Below are positions 34,460 through 42,639 of a stretch of 64,000 nucleotides of DNA, in pieces. Source of the stretch: an uncultured Fluviicola sp. (GTDB taxonomy: Bacteria > Bacteroidota > Bacteroidia > Flavobacteriales_D > Crocinitomicaceae). The position numbers and the translations under genes were made by a program. The stretch is taken from the NCBI GenBank assembly GCA_913009205.1, contig CAJVYC010000001.1:186001-250000 (forward strand), written 5' to 3'. The notes beneath the pieces are model-generated. The model did not search any database. It was not told the origin of the DNA and saw only the letters and a program-made list of their open reading frames with translations. Position 1 is the first letter of the stretch, and the number at the start of each line of letters is the position of its first letter.

Positions 34460-35023
34460 GCCGCAAAGATAAGTTATTATTCGATTGTATGCTGAAATCT
34501 CTTACTTGCTTAGGCATAGAAATGAAAAATGCCTCTCCAATTGAATTGAAGAGGCATTTAGTTATTGAGCAATCCACAATCTTTCTATACTTAAAGCACA
34601 CCGTATAAAAACCTCTACAAAATTCAATTAAAAATCGATCACTGATTCTTCAATACCTGTTTCTCTCGATCGTATTCGCATCGCGCGGCAGCTAATTAAC
34701 TTACAGAAAAAAAGAGCATTTCTTTGAAAATCAACCAATAAGAATCGTTCTTTAAATCGATTCGTTTGCTCCTGTAAAAAGTCTATAACATCCCATGTTT
34801 TAAATTTTGAAGGATGAATAAAGGTGCGTTAAAGTGTCGAATCAAACGTAGTTGATTTATTTTCGAAAGTGAATCTCACGTTTACCTAAAGTATAGGGGC
34901 GCATGTGCTCTTTATTAAAACAAATACTGCCTACATGAGCAGACTTACTGGGCCAATGAAGAATTAAACACTCCATAGTTCATTTAATTTATTGTTTCAT
35001 TAAAAAACAAACATGTGATTTAT
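34460..35023. other. 564-bp gap without a convincing gene
   Basis: No ORF with a start and natural composition covers this gap. On the minus strand two adjacent stretches read protein-like: a 38-codon ORF starting near 34975 (MECLILHWPSKSAHVG...), and a startless ~66-codon frame ending near 34628 (TWDVIDFLQEQTNRFKERF...). They could be pieces of one decayed gene, but no family is recognised. Confidence 0.3.
34528..34560 (-). terminator. Terminator-like near-perfect palindrome upstream of rimO
   Basis: AAATGCCTCTCCAATT and AATTGAAGAGGCATTT form a long stem; on the minus strand it is followed by TTTTTCATTT. It lies upstream of rimO, so it would end a minus-strand transcript of the otherwise empty gap, or insulate rimO. 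Confidence 0.5.
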
Positions 35024-35031
35024 TAAATTTG
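35024..35031 (+). promoter_or_regulatory. -7 box directly before comB
   Basis: TAAATTTG matches TAnnTTTG and ends 4 bp before the comB ATG. Transcription would then begin at or within a base or two of the start codon. Confidence 0.5.
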
Positions 35032-35035
35032 TTCT

Positions 35036-35755
35036 ATGGATATAAGAAAGCACATCGAAGTTTGTTTTACGCCAGGTGAGTATGAGTACTTCAAAGGAGA
35101 ATACGATATTGTTGTCGTTATTGATGTTCTAAGAGCGACATCGGCAATTTGCGCAGCTTTCGACAATGGCGTAAAATCGATAATTCCCGTTGCGACCATT
35201 GAGGAAGCTAAGGCATATCAGGACAAAGGGTATCTTGTCGGTGCAGAACGCATGGGACAAATTGTGGAAGGATTTGACTTTGGAAACTCTCCTTATTCTT
35301 ACATGAAAGATGAATTAAAAGGCAAGGAAGTTGTTCTTTCTACAACGAATGGAACACGTGCTTTGGCAATGGCCAGTGATGCTCCAACCGTTGTTGTTGG
35401 TTCTCTTTTAAACTTGGATGTTCTTTGCAAATGGCTTGAAGAGCAAAACAAAAACACATTATGTCTTTGTTCCGGTTGGCAAGATAAATTCAATCTTGAA
35501 GACACAATTTGTGCAGGTGCGATTTCAGATTATCTTTTGGGAACTGGAAAATTCACATCGGATGAAGATTCTTCGATTGCTGCTAAATATTTGTACATAT
35601 CGGCATGGGATAATCCATTGGGCTATCTGAAATCAAGTTCTCACAGAAGAAGATTGAAAAATTTAAACCTCAACGAGGATATCAAATATTGCTTAACACC
35701 CAATACGTCGAAAGTTATTCCGATATTGAAAGATGGTAAACTTGTTAAAATTTAG
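35036..35755 (+). CDS. comB: 2-phosphosulfolactate phosphatase ComB
   Basis: ComB is a Mg-dependent phosphatase that turns (R)-2-phospho-3-sulfolactate into sulfolactate. Typical motifs: VVVIDVLRATSAICAAFDNG, GAERMGQIVEGFDFGNSP, STTNGTRAL, and CSGWQDKFNLEDTICAGAI. Length, 239 aa, is normal. Its pathway partner comA lies at 57939-58760 on the other strand rather than beside it. Together they make sulfolactate from PEP and sulfite; the further use (cysteate/sulfonolipid or secretion) cannot be told here. The start overlaps no upstream gene; the next gene begins 23 bp before its stop. Confidence 0.92.
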   Translation: MDIRKHIEVCFTPGEYEYFKGEYDIVVVIDVLRATSAICAAFDNGVKSIIPVATIEEAKAYQDKGYLVGAERMGQIVEGFDFGNSPYSYMKDELKGKEVVLSTTNGTRALAMASDAPTVVVGSLLNLDVLCKWLEEQNKNTLCLCSGWQDKFNLEDTICAGAISDYLLGTGKFTSDEDSSIAAKYLYISAWDNPLGYLKSSSHRRRLKNLNLNEDIKYCLTPNTSKVIPILKDGKLVKI

Positions 35756-36761
35756 AACAGTACTTCTTTTGCTGCTACCATTGCTTCTTGCAGTCAGCAT
35801 GAGTAGTGAGAACATGCGAAAAGAACTGAACTCATCGAGTAATAAATGGGGGTTTTTCGGTCACAAACGGATTAATCGTGTTGCCACATTCACCCTTCCT
35901 CCTGAAATGTTTGGATTCTTCAAAGAACATTTGGAATACCTTACTGAGCATGCGGTAGACCCTGACAAAAGAAGATACGCTGTTGATGGAGAAGCGCAGC
36001 GGCATTATATTGATATTGATCATTACATAAAGCCGGGCGAAGATCCATTTGCTGTTGTTCCTAAAAAATGGGATGATGCAATCGAAAAATTTACGGAAGA
36101 TACCTTGCAAGCCTATGGAATTGTTCCATGGCATATAAAAGTTATGAAGTACAGACTTCAAAGAGCTTTTGAAAGCAAAAACGTTGATTTGATCTTAAAG
36201 TATTCTGCGGACATCGGGCACTATATTGGTGATGCGCATGTTCCGCTTCACACGACGGAAAATTACAACGGTCAAATGACCAATCAAAAAGGAATTCATG
36301 GCCTTTGGGAAAGCAGACTCGTTGAAATTAACAGTGAAGATTACGATTACTTTATTGGCAAAGCACAATACATTGATAATATCGAAGACTTTATCTGGGA
36401 CGCCGTTAAAGCGTCGCACTTAGCTGTTGATTCAGTTTTTAAACTTGAATTAGAAGTAACTGCAGATATGGATCCAGACGCCAAATACAGCTTTGAGCAA
36501 AGAGGAAATGCAACAGTTGCTGTCTACTCGTATGAATTTTCGCAGGAATACCACCGCAGAATGAATGGAATGGTTGAACGCAGATTGAGATCGGCAATTT
36601 TAGCCGTAGGATCTATATGGTATACTGCTTGGGTTGATGCTGGACAACCAAGCTTGGCGGATTTACAAAACACACCACCTTCCGCTGAATTACTGGAGGA
36701 AATGAAAGTTCTTGATGCTAATTTCAATTCTGGCAAGCATAAAGGCCGGATCTGTGATTAG
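35733..36761 (+). CDS. Zinc-dependent phospholipase C / S1-P1 nuclease-fold protein
   Basis: An N-terminal membrane or signal helix (VLLLLLPLLLAVSMS) leads an all-helical domain with the tri-zinc ligand pattern of the PLC/P1-nuclease superfamily: WGFFGHKRIN at the N-terminus, EAQRHYIDIDHY, DIGHYIGDAHVPLHTTENY, and HGLWESRLVE. These W, H and D residues are the expected metal ligands. It overlaps comB by 23 bp, suggesting coupled translation. Substrate is not predictable; family members cleave phospholipids or nucleic acids. Length is 342 aa. Confidence 0.85.
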   Translation: MVNLLKFRTVLLLLLPLLLAVSMSSENMRKELNSSSNKWGFFGHKRINRVATFTLPPEMFGFFKEHLEYLTEHAVDPDKRRYAVDGEAQRHYIDIDHYIKPGEDPFAVVPKKWDDAIEKFTEDTLQAYGIVPWHIKVMKYRLQRAFESKNVDLILKYSADIGHYIGDAHVPLHTTENYNGQMTNQKGIHGLWESRLVEINSEDYDYFIGKAQYIDNIEDFIWDAVKASHLAVDSVFKLELEVTADMDPDAKYSFEQRGNATVAVYSYEFSQEYHRRMNGMVERRLRSAILAVGSIWYTAWVDAGQPSLADLQNTPPSAELLEEMKVLDANFNSGKHKGRICD

Positions 36762-36855
36762 ATTTTATTGAGAATAATTTGAACAAAAGATAACCGATAG
36801 TGATCTTTCCAAGCAGAAGCCCGAGTGGTGTGAAGGTGCGGTTAGTATTAATCCA

Positions 36856-37077
36856 TTATTCATTGTTATCCAACGCTAAGAGTTCTTTTTGCCCACTGAT
36901 ACATTTAGTATGTAATTTTGCATCGATTAATTCACAAGTTGTATCAATTAAATTTACTTCTAAATTATTATCATTTTCATGAAGAAAGACAACCCAATGT
37001 CCATCATTATAAAAGAAATTTGAGTTTTTCTTTACGGATTGAATTTTGTTAAATGGTACAATTCTTTTCAATTTCAA
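36856..37077 (-). CDS. Small hypothetical protein or remnant
   Basis: The frame opens at TTG 37077 and encodes 73 residues (IVPFNKIQSVKKNSNFFYNDGH, then WVVFLHENDNNLEVNLIDTT) with an even, natural composition suggestive of a small beta-rich domain. It continues upstream ~7 codons to a stop with no better start, so it may be a 5'-truncated remnant. It sits alone in the 575-bp gap between 36762 and 37336; the rest of the gap shows nothing. Confidence 0.35.
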   Translation of the reverse strand: MKLKRIVPFNKIQSVKKNSNFFYNDGHWVVFLHENDNNLEVNLIDTTCELIDAKLHTKCISGQKELLALDNNE

Positions 37078-37336
37078 AAATGGTTTTATTGATTTTTACT
37101 GAATAATTATTTCGCTTTCAGTTATAATTAATTCATCAAAGTGTCCGGCGATAATTATAAAGTTGAAACGCAAGATCTTATTAAAAATTTTTTGGGCGTA
37201 ATCCCTTCAAAATGAGTCAATGTATAAGTTAATAACAATCCGAATCCTGAAGTAAACGCAATACGTTTTATCCATTTTTCAACAGATTAGAAATTATTGG
37301 TCTGGTATACTGTGCGAATAATTATTATTAAAACAC

Positions 37337-38851
37337 TTATGGCAATCCCACAAAGTGTTCTTTGTGCGTTATCTTTCCGTCCTTTTCAAAAAAGACAACA
37401 TACGGCCCTTTTGTTTCTATTTTGGATAGTACTCCTGTCGGTTTAATTTCAATGTGAACAATATTCCTTTCTGCGTAAACCACAATCATTGGATCATAAG
37501 TATCGGAGATTAAATAAACAACCTCATTCGCTTTGGCTTCCTTTTTAATCCTCTTTCCGATCTTCATACTCACGTCGTAACGTTCGCCACTTAATGAAAT
37601 ATCACCCGGTGGATTAATATAAAAATAAGCTCCAATCGAAACGGCGAGAACTGCAGTTACAACCCCATACTTGAGCTGATCGGAATAACTCTCAAGTAAA
37701 AAGGCCAATCCAATAGAAAGGACGCAACTCGCATACAATGTAGTAAAATCATGTCCCGAGTAATTCAACAACGCCAAATGAAGAATTAAAATTGGAGACA
37801 ATGCAAACGCTAAAAAATCAGAGATTTCTCGTGACTTCTCTAGAGAATTTTTGAACCTCAACCCAAATAGAAGCAGAACAGCCAAGATTAGAGAAATATA
37901 ATTCGAACCGTAATTAACCAGGATAGCTCCAATTTCACTGAATTTCGTTTCAATAACGCCTCCAGACCTCCCTCCCATTCCACTTCCTCGAACATGTAAT
38001 CGTTGAGTTAGATGCTCTAAAAAGGCTTCACTTCCATTGATTGAACTGTATTGAAAATAGACCAAAGCTAGAGCCATAATCGATGTCAGGGAACTATAAA
38101 GTGCGAATTGAATCCCCTTTTGTTCTCTCCAAATCGTGATACCACCAATGAAACATGTAAAAGCGAAAAACAGACCCAACCAAGATGTGTAAATCATCAA
38201 AAGCAAGTTGATTGCAAATAGAATCCGCCAACTGTTACTTGAAGGGAATTTCAAACATTTCTGCCCGAGAAGAACCCCAGCGACAAAGAAGAAATGAACG
38301 AGCATATCGCTCATGTACGTATTCATCTGAAACCAAAGGACTGCGGGAGAAAAAACGTAGAGAATGAACGCCAACAATGCCGTTTTCTCAAGACCCGATC
38401 GTGCCCTGTTTGGCTTCATAGAAACAACAATCAAATAGATACATATCGCCGTAAGAAAATTGATAAATAAATGAAAAACCTGCAATCCAAAAACGGATGG
38501 TTTTACACGCAGCGCTTTGAAAACAAAGTGAGGTATGATATAAGCCAGTGGCGGATGAGAAACGTAATAATAATTCCCTTTCGCATCCATCATTCCGTCC
38601 GAAGCACTCGCATGGTTGTTGATGAATTTGTTTGCATCGCCTTTATAATTCATGGCAGGTACAAAATTGAATGCTACTCCTCCTTCTTGATCCCAAACTT
38701 GAAGAACACGAAGAGATACTGCCGTTACAAACTCGTGGTGTTTCGATAAGGGCCGGTCCATATTTGTGATTCGCATTGCCACTGAAGCTGAAAAAATCAA
38801 CAACAAAACAAGAAACGACTTCCAATTTAGATTTAGTCCTTTAAGAATCAT
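37337..38851 (-). CDS. Membrane glycosyltransferase-like protein (ArnT/GT39-like)
   Basis: About ten transmembrane helices follow a first luminal loop with ITNMDRPLSKHHEF, which resembles the acidic/His loop of lipid-linked GT-C sugar transferases (ArnT/PMT class). YYYVSHPPLAYIIPHFVFKAL is also typical of this class. The C-terminal ~90 residues are soluble. It probably transfers a sugar or phospho-sugar from a polyprenyl carrier. ATG at 38851 is preferred over TTG 38869 because of the purine-rich AAGAAGAA just before it; it overlaps the end of the tfoX-like gene by 11 bp. About 504 aa. Confidence 0.75.
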   Translation of the reverse strand: MILKGLNLNWKSFLVLLLIFSASVAMRITNMDRPLSKHHEFVTAVSLRVLQVWDQEGGVAFNFVPAMNYKGDANKFINNHASASDGMMDAKGNYYYVSHPPLAYIIPHFVFKALRVKPSVFGLQVFHLFINFLTAICIYLIVVSMKPNRARSGLEKTALLAFILYVFSPAVLWFQMNTYMSDMLVHFFFVAGVLLGQKCLKFPSSNSWRILFAINLLLMIYTSWLGLFFAFTCFIGGITIWREQKGIQFALYSSLTSIMALALVYFQYSSINGSEAFLEHLTQRLHVRGSGMGGRSGGVIETKFSEIGAILVNYGSNYISLILAVLLLFGLRFKNSLEKSREISDFLAFALSPILILHLALLNYSGHDFTTLYASCVLSIGLAFLLESYSDQLKYGVVTAVLAVSIGAYFYINPPGDISLSGERYDVSMKIGKRIKKEAKANEVVYLISDTYDPMIVVYAERNIVHIEIKPTGVLSKIETKGPYVVFFEKDGKITHKEHFVGLP

Positions 38852-39192
38852 TTCTTCTTTTTCTTGCAACGGCCATTGGATTGAAATCTAAGGCTTTTTG
38901 AATCCAAAATTCGAGATCAGATTGAAAATCTACTCCCTCTGGGGCAATATAGATATAACCTTTCATTGGGCGTTTTGTGAAATCCATCGATCTGCCTCCT
39001 TCTGGTTCGATTAATTCTTCATAAGCATATACTCCAAAACGGGCCATTAAATCACTTTTAATGATTCCGAAATACATTTTATCATCGATCATATAGCAAA
39101 GGCCTCCCATCATTTTTTTGAGCATCGAATTGAATCTGAAGTTCGCTTAAAACGTTATTTATCCGTTCCTCCGAGTATTCGTCGTATGCCAC
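38841..39192 (-). pseudogene. TfoX/Sxy N-terminal-domain gene with a homopolymer frameshift
   Basis: The main frame from 39125 encodes KKMMGGLCYMIDDKMYFGI, LMARFGVYAYEELIEPEG, SMDFTKRPMKGYIYI, a TfoX N-terminal domain. Its missing N-terminus lies upstream in another frame: from GTG 39192, AYDEYSEERINNVLSELQIQFDAQK, exactly the expected start. The two frames meet at a run of seven A (plus-strand T 39113-39119); eight A would join them into a ~117-residue protein. This is either a real one-base loss, a slippage site, or a sequencing error. TfoX-like proteins are linked to competence regulation in Gammaproteobacteria, but the role of single-domain versions is unclear. Confidence 0.8.
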
Positions 39193-39224
39193 GGATTAAA
39201 TATAGATAAATCACTGGCAATCCT

Positions 39225-39232
39225 TAGATTTG
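39225..39232 (+). promoter_or_regulatory. -7 box of the ABC transporter operon
   Basis: TAGATTTG matches TAnnTTTG, 18 bp before the ATG at 39251. It overlaps a TTG-started extension of the frame, supporting the ATG as start. Confidence 0.5.
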
Positions 39233-39250
39233 CATCAAACAATTTGCTCA

Positions 39251-40030
39251 ATGATTGAAGTTTCAGATTTAAAAAAGGAATTTATTCTTTCCAGACAACA
39301 ACGCAAAGAACTCAACACCAAAGATAATAAGGCTGTCGCTGTTGACGGGATAAGCTTCAAATGCGAACCGGGAAGAGTGTTTTCGTTACTGGGCCCAAAC
39401 GGAGCTGGAAAAACGACAACACTTCGAATGCTTTCAACAATATTTAAACCAACTTCAGGTTCAATTAATATTGCTGGAATTGATGCCATTGCAAATCCGC
39501 AAGAAGCACGAAGAAAAATCGGTTTCTTAACAGGTTCAACAGGACTTTACGCAAGATTGACGCCGGATGAGGTCATTAAATACTTCGCTGATTTGTACGG
39601 CATTTCTAAATCTGATTTTGAAGAACGGAAAGATCGATTGTACACGCTGCTCGATATGCACGACTTCAAAGGGAAAAGAATTGGAAAACTGTCGACTGGG
39701 ATGAAACAAAAAGTTTCGATTTGCAGAACGATGATTCACGATCCAGAAGTAGTTGTATTTGATGAACCTACAAGTGGATTGGATGTGATTACAGCTGAAA
39801 ATATCATCAAATTAATTCGCGACTGTAAGGACGAGGGAAAAACAGTCATCTTTTCAAGTCACATTATGAGTGAAGTTGATTTACTCTGCGACGATATGGC
39901 AATTATCCACAAAGGAAAAATGTTATTCGACGGAACGATGGATGAATTTAAAGGTCAAATGCAAGCAGAAAACTTGACGGCTGAATTTATCCGAATAGTT
40001 AATGCATCCTCTCAACTTAAAGAAGCTTAA
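39251..40030 (+). CDS. ABC transporter ATP-binding protein (NatA-like)
   Basis: A single nucleotide-binding domain: Walker A GPNGAGKTTT, Q-loop region after LSTIFKPTSGSI, signature LSTGMKQKVSICRTM, Walker B VVVFDEPTSGLD and H-loop VIFSSHIMSEV. It is followed 2 bp later by a NatB-type permease, together resembling Na+ efflux systems or other ABC-2 exporters. The chosen start removes seven residues encoded within the promoter. Substrate is inferred from family only. Confidence 0.9.
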   Translation: MIEVSDLKKEFILSRQQRKELNTKDNKAVAVDGISFKCEPGRVFSLLGPNGAGKTTTLRMLSTIFKPTSGSINIAGIDAIANPQEARRKIGFLTGSTGLYARLTPDEVIKYFADLYGISKSDFEERKDRLYTLLDMHDFKGKRIGKLSTGMKQKVSICRTMIHDPEVVVFDEPTSGLDVITAENIIKLIRDCKDEGKTVIFSSHIMSEVDLLCDDMAIIHKGKMLFDGTMDEFKGQMQAENLTAEFIRIVNASSQLKEA

Positions 40031-40032
40031 TC

Positions 40033-41223
40033 ATGATATTTACAATATTCAAAAAGGAATTAAAGGATACGCTTCGTGACAAACGAACGCTCATAATGAT
40101 GTTGGTGATTCCAATTCTAATTTTCCCTATTATCCTTAACATATTTGTTGGAATTTCATCTTCATTCTCTGAAGAGGCGGCCCAAAAAACAGTAAAAATT
40201 GGTGTTGTTGGAAAAAAAGACAATTACGTTGTAAATCAATTGGAGGCCCTTCCCAACGAAATGGGAAAAAAGGAACTCGTCTTTTACAAGGATACTTTAG
40301 ATATGATTGAAGCAATCGAATTGGATTCAATTCAAATCGGAATGTACTTCGTGTCAGATTTCCCAAAATACATGGAGGCCAAATCTCCAGCTCCAATTGC
40401 GGTTTATTTCAATGCCACAGATATGGGAATGAAAGGCCGTGCGGAATTGTATATGAGCACTATTGAAGGCATTGCAACTCAAGAACGTTACATCGCTATG
40501 GATCTTGTTGAATCCGAACTAAGACCGCTTGAAACGAGCTATAACAATATAGCTTCCAACAAAGAAATGATAGGGAAATTGGCCGGTGGTATTTTACCTT
40601 ACATTTTCATTGCCTTTGGGTTTATTGGTTGTATGTATCCTGCAATCGACTTATTTACAGGAGAAAAAGAACGTGGAACGATTGAAACCTTATTGACAAC
40701 ACCTGTATTGAGATGGCAAATTTTATTCGGTAAAATGGGAGTTGTTGTACTCTCAGGATTACTAGCCGCCTCCTGTGCCCTGCTCGGTCTCTTCTTGTCC
40801 ATCGAAGTTTTAGACATTGTCGATAATCAAGAATTATTGGATGTGATTCACAGCATTTTGAATTTCAAATTCATCTTGCTCTTGTACGCATTGTTGCTTC
40901 CTTTAACAGTCTTCTTTGCGGGTGTTATGATTCCAATTGCTGTTTACGCGAAAAGCTTCAAAGAGGCTCAAAGTATCATTACACCTTTGAATATTGTGAT
41001 GGTTTTACCCGCGATGGTTGGATTCTTCCCTGGTGTAGAATTGAACGCAACAACGGCTTCAATACCTGTTGTCAACGTTGTTTTAGCGACAAAAGAACTT
41101 ATTGCAGGAACGCTGGATATTGGTTTATTATTGCTGAGTTTCAGTGTAATGATAGGACTTGCTGTAATAGCAGTTGTAATTTCCTACAAGCGTTTTGATA
41201 AGGAAACAAATGTGATCATGTAA
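40033..41223 (+). CDS. ABC-2 type permease (NatB-like)
   Basis: The 396-residue membrane protein has an N-terminal helix after FKKELKDTLRDKRTLIMMLVIPILIFP, a ~150-residue extracytoplasmic domain, then five C-terminal helices with FIGCMYPAIDLFTGEKERGTIETLLTTPV, the coupling-helix motif of ABC-2 permeases. Pairing with the NatA-like ATPase gives an exporter, perhaps for Na+. The stop codon shares one base with the start of the next gene (TAATG), so the three genes form an operon. Confidence 0.88.
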   Translation: MIFTIFKKELKDTLRDKRTLIMMLVIPILIFPIILNIFVGISSSFSEEAAQKTVKIGVVGKKDNYVVNQLEALPNEMGKKELVFYKDTLDMIEAIELDSIQIGMYFVSDFPKYMEAKSPAPIAVYFNATDMGMKGRAELYMSTIEGIATQERYIAMDLVESELRPLETSYNNIASNKEMIGKLAGGILPYIFIAFGFIGCMYPAIDLFTGEKERGTIETLLTTPVLRWQILFGKMGVVVLSGLLAASCALLGLFLSIEVLDIVDNQELLDVIHSILNFKFILLLYALLLPLTVFFAGVMIPIAVYAKSFKEAQSIITPLNIVMVLPAMVGFFPGVELNATTASIPVVNVVLATKELIAGTLDIGLLLLSFSVMIGLAVIAVVISYKRFDKETNVIM

Positions 41224-41708
41224 TGATAAAATCAATCATATTCATATCGGCATTCCTTTTGTGTATATCGACAACGAGCGCTCAGCGGGTGCGAACAGTA
41301 TTCACTGGTGATTTTTCAAATTGGACGTACAACAACTATTCATTCCGGACTGGTTTTCAAAATGATTGGGACAATTGGACGTGCGGATCGACAACAATAA
41401 GAACGACTTTTAGTAACGATTGGGACAGCTGGGAAATAGGAGATGTAACATTGAGAACATCCTTCCCAAATGATTTCAACAATTGGGAAATCAGAGGTTA
41501 CGATAAAACGATCAAGATCAAGACAACATTCATAAATGATAATGAGCGCTGGGATGTTTCGGGTGAAATAGACGGAACAGTCAGAACAGTTTTCTCCAAC
41601 AATTTCGAACAATGGGCCTTTGATTTGGACATGACTGGATTGGAAGAGGATTTACAAATAGCAATAATTTTTGTTGCTATTTATACAAGTTTCAAAGATC
41701 AACATTGA
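41223..41708 (+). CDS. Secreted protein of six RTxFxNDxxxW repeats
   Basis: A signal peptide (IKSIIFISAFLLCISTTSA) is followed by six tandem units of about 18-20 residues at residues 23-140, each with the pattern R/K-T-x-F-x-N/G-D/N-x3-W; examples are RTTFSNDWDSWE and RTSFPNDFNNWE. A short hydrophobic tail (LQIAIIFVAIYTSF) closes the 161-residue protein. The repeats suggest a small beta solenoid or beta sheet with stacked Trp. The gene is coupled to the permease by TAATG. I know no characterised family to assign it to. Confidence 0.75.
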   Translation: MIKSIIFISAFLLCISTTSAQRVRTVFTGDFSNWTYNNYSFRTGFQNDWDNWTCGSTTIRTTFSNDWDSWEIGDVTLRTSFPNDFNNWEIRGYDKTIKIKTTFINDNERWDVSGEIDGTVRTVFSNNFEQWAFDLDMTGLEEDLQIAIIFVAIYTSFKDQH

Positions 41709-41821
41709 TATTAATCATGAGTATCTAGTGGGAAATAAGAGATATACAATATTGAAAAGAGATTATCGAGTGGCAATCCCTTTTTTTATGGATTGACGCG
41801 GTTTTATTGAGAAGTAACGTT

Positions 41822-41829
41822 TATATTTG
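41822..41829 (+). promoter_or_regulatory. -7 box of tRNA-Leu
   Basis: TATATTTG matches TAnnTTTG 46 bp before the tRNA. No TTG occurs at 19-bp spacing; TTTTATTG is nearer than usual. Confidence 0.55.
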
Positions 41830-41875
41830 CACCACCAATCGCTTGGGTGGTAAACATCCAAGGATCACTTTTAAT

Positions 41876-41957
41876 ACCCGGGTGGCGGAATTGGTAGACG
41901 TGCACGCTTGAGGGGCGTGTGTCCTAGGACGTGTGGGTTCGACTCCCATTCCGGGTA
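41876..41957 (+). tRNA. tRNA-Leu (anticodon GAG)
   Basis: Acceptor ACCCGGG pairs with TCCGGGT; D-arm GGCGGAATTGGTAGAC; anticodon stem CACGC/GCGTG with loop TTGAGGG gives GAG; a long variable arm (TGTCCTAGGACG) and T-arm GGTTCGACTCC complete a class II tRNA. A minus-strand ORF across it is a shadow. Confidence 0.96.
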
Positions 41958-41960
41958 CAG

Positions 41961-42008
41961 AGCGGGACAAGTTCAAATTTTTAGAGCTTGTCTCGTTTTC
42001 TTTTTTTT
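41961..42008 (+). terminator. Terminator of tRNA-Leu
   Basis: GAGCGGGACAAG pairs with CTTGTCTCG around an A/T-rich loop, followed by a T-rich tract ending TTTTTTTT. Confidence 0.8.
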
Positions 42009-42063
42009 GATACATCCCTTTGTAATAGATCGTTTCCGAGGTCTTCGATAGCTCTAACAAATC

Positions 42064-42639
42064 TTATTTATGTTTCGTCACTCGTTTTATGGATTCTGTA
42101 TTTCCTGCCCTTACTAGACTCAATATTTTTTGCTCTTCCTTACTAATATTGAGAACGTTTTCAAGTGACTTCAAATCATATAAACTTTCTCTTGCAACAA
42201 ATTCTGAAATAATATAATTCAATGGGATGCTGATATAAGGTGCATTCAAAACCGAAGAGGAAACAAAAGTATCTAGTACTGGACTTTCATCCATAACTAT
42301 ACAATTGCCATCTTTTGAAATCAGAATATGAACATCGCTCTTCAAAATGATTGTGCTATAAATCAATTGAGCTAAGTTTGTATTTAACAAGTTCATTTCA
42401 GCCCCTTTCAAAGTAACACCAATTTCTTTAATTACTAATTCATCATCTTCGAAAATATCAACTATGAGACCTAGAAGATCAAATTCTTTTAGTAAGGTAT
42501 CCTTGAGAATAACAATTGATGGAAGCGGCAAACCAAAATCACGAAGCTCATTAACCAACCTCAACCAAACATACTCTACTCCATTGTACTTTCGACGGTA
42601 TTTACTTTTGCGCTCTTTTAAGATTACTTTGACGAACTT
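42064..42639 (-). pseudogene. MerR-like regulator gene lacking its 5' end
   Basis: The open frame runs from a TAG at 42642 to the stop at 42064 with no ATG; the first usable codons are TTGs at about 42564-42570. Upstream of those the translation still looks like the wing of a MerR DNA-binding domain (SKYRRKYNGVEYVWLRLVNELRDFGLPLPSIVILKD), but the helix-turn-helix is absent because the 3' end of the TonB receptor gene occupies that place. The remaining ~130 residues resemble no recognised effector domain. It is either a truncated gene or uses a TTG start without the HTH. Confidence 0.5.

Noticed and set aside
41821-42060. Minus-strand ORF of 79 codons
   Set aside because: It is the complement of tRNA-Leu and its flanks, with no protein-like features.
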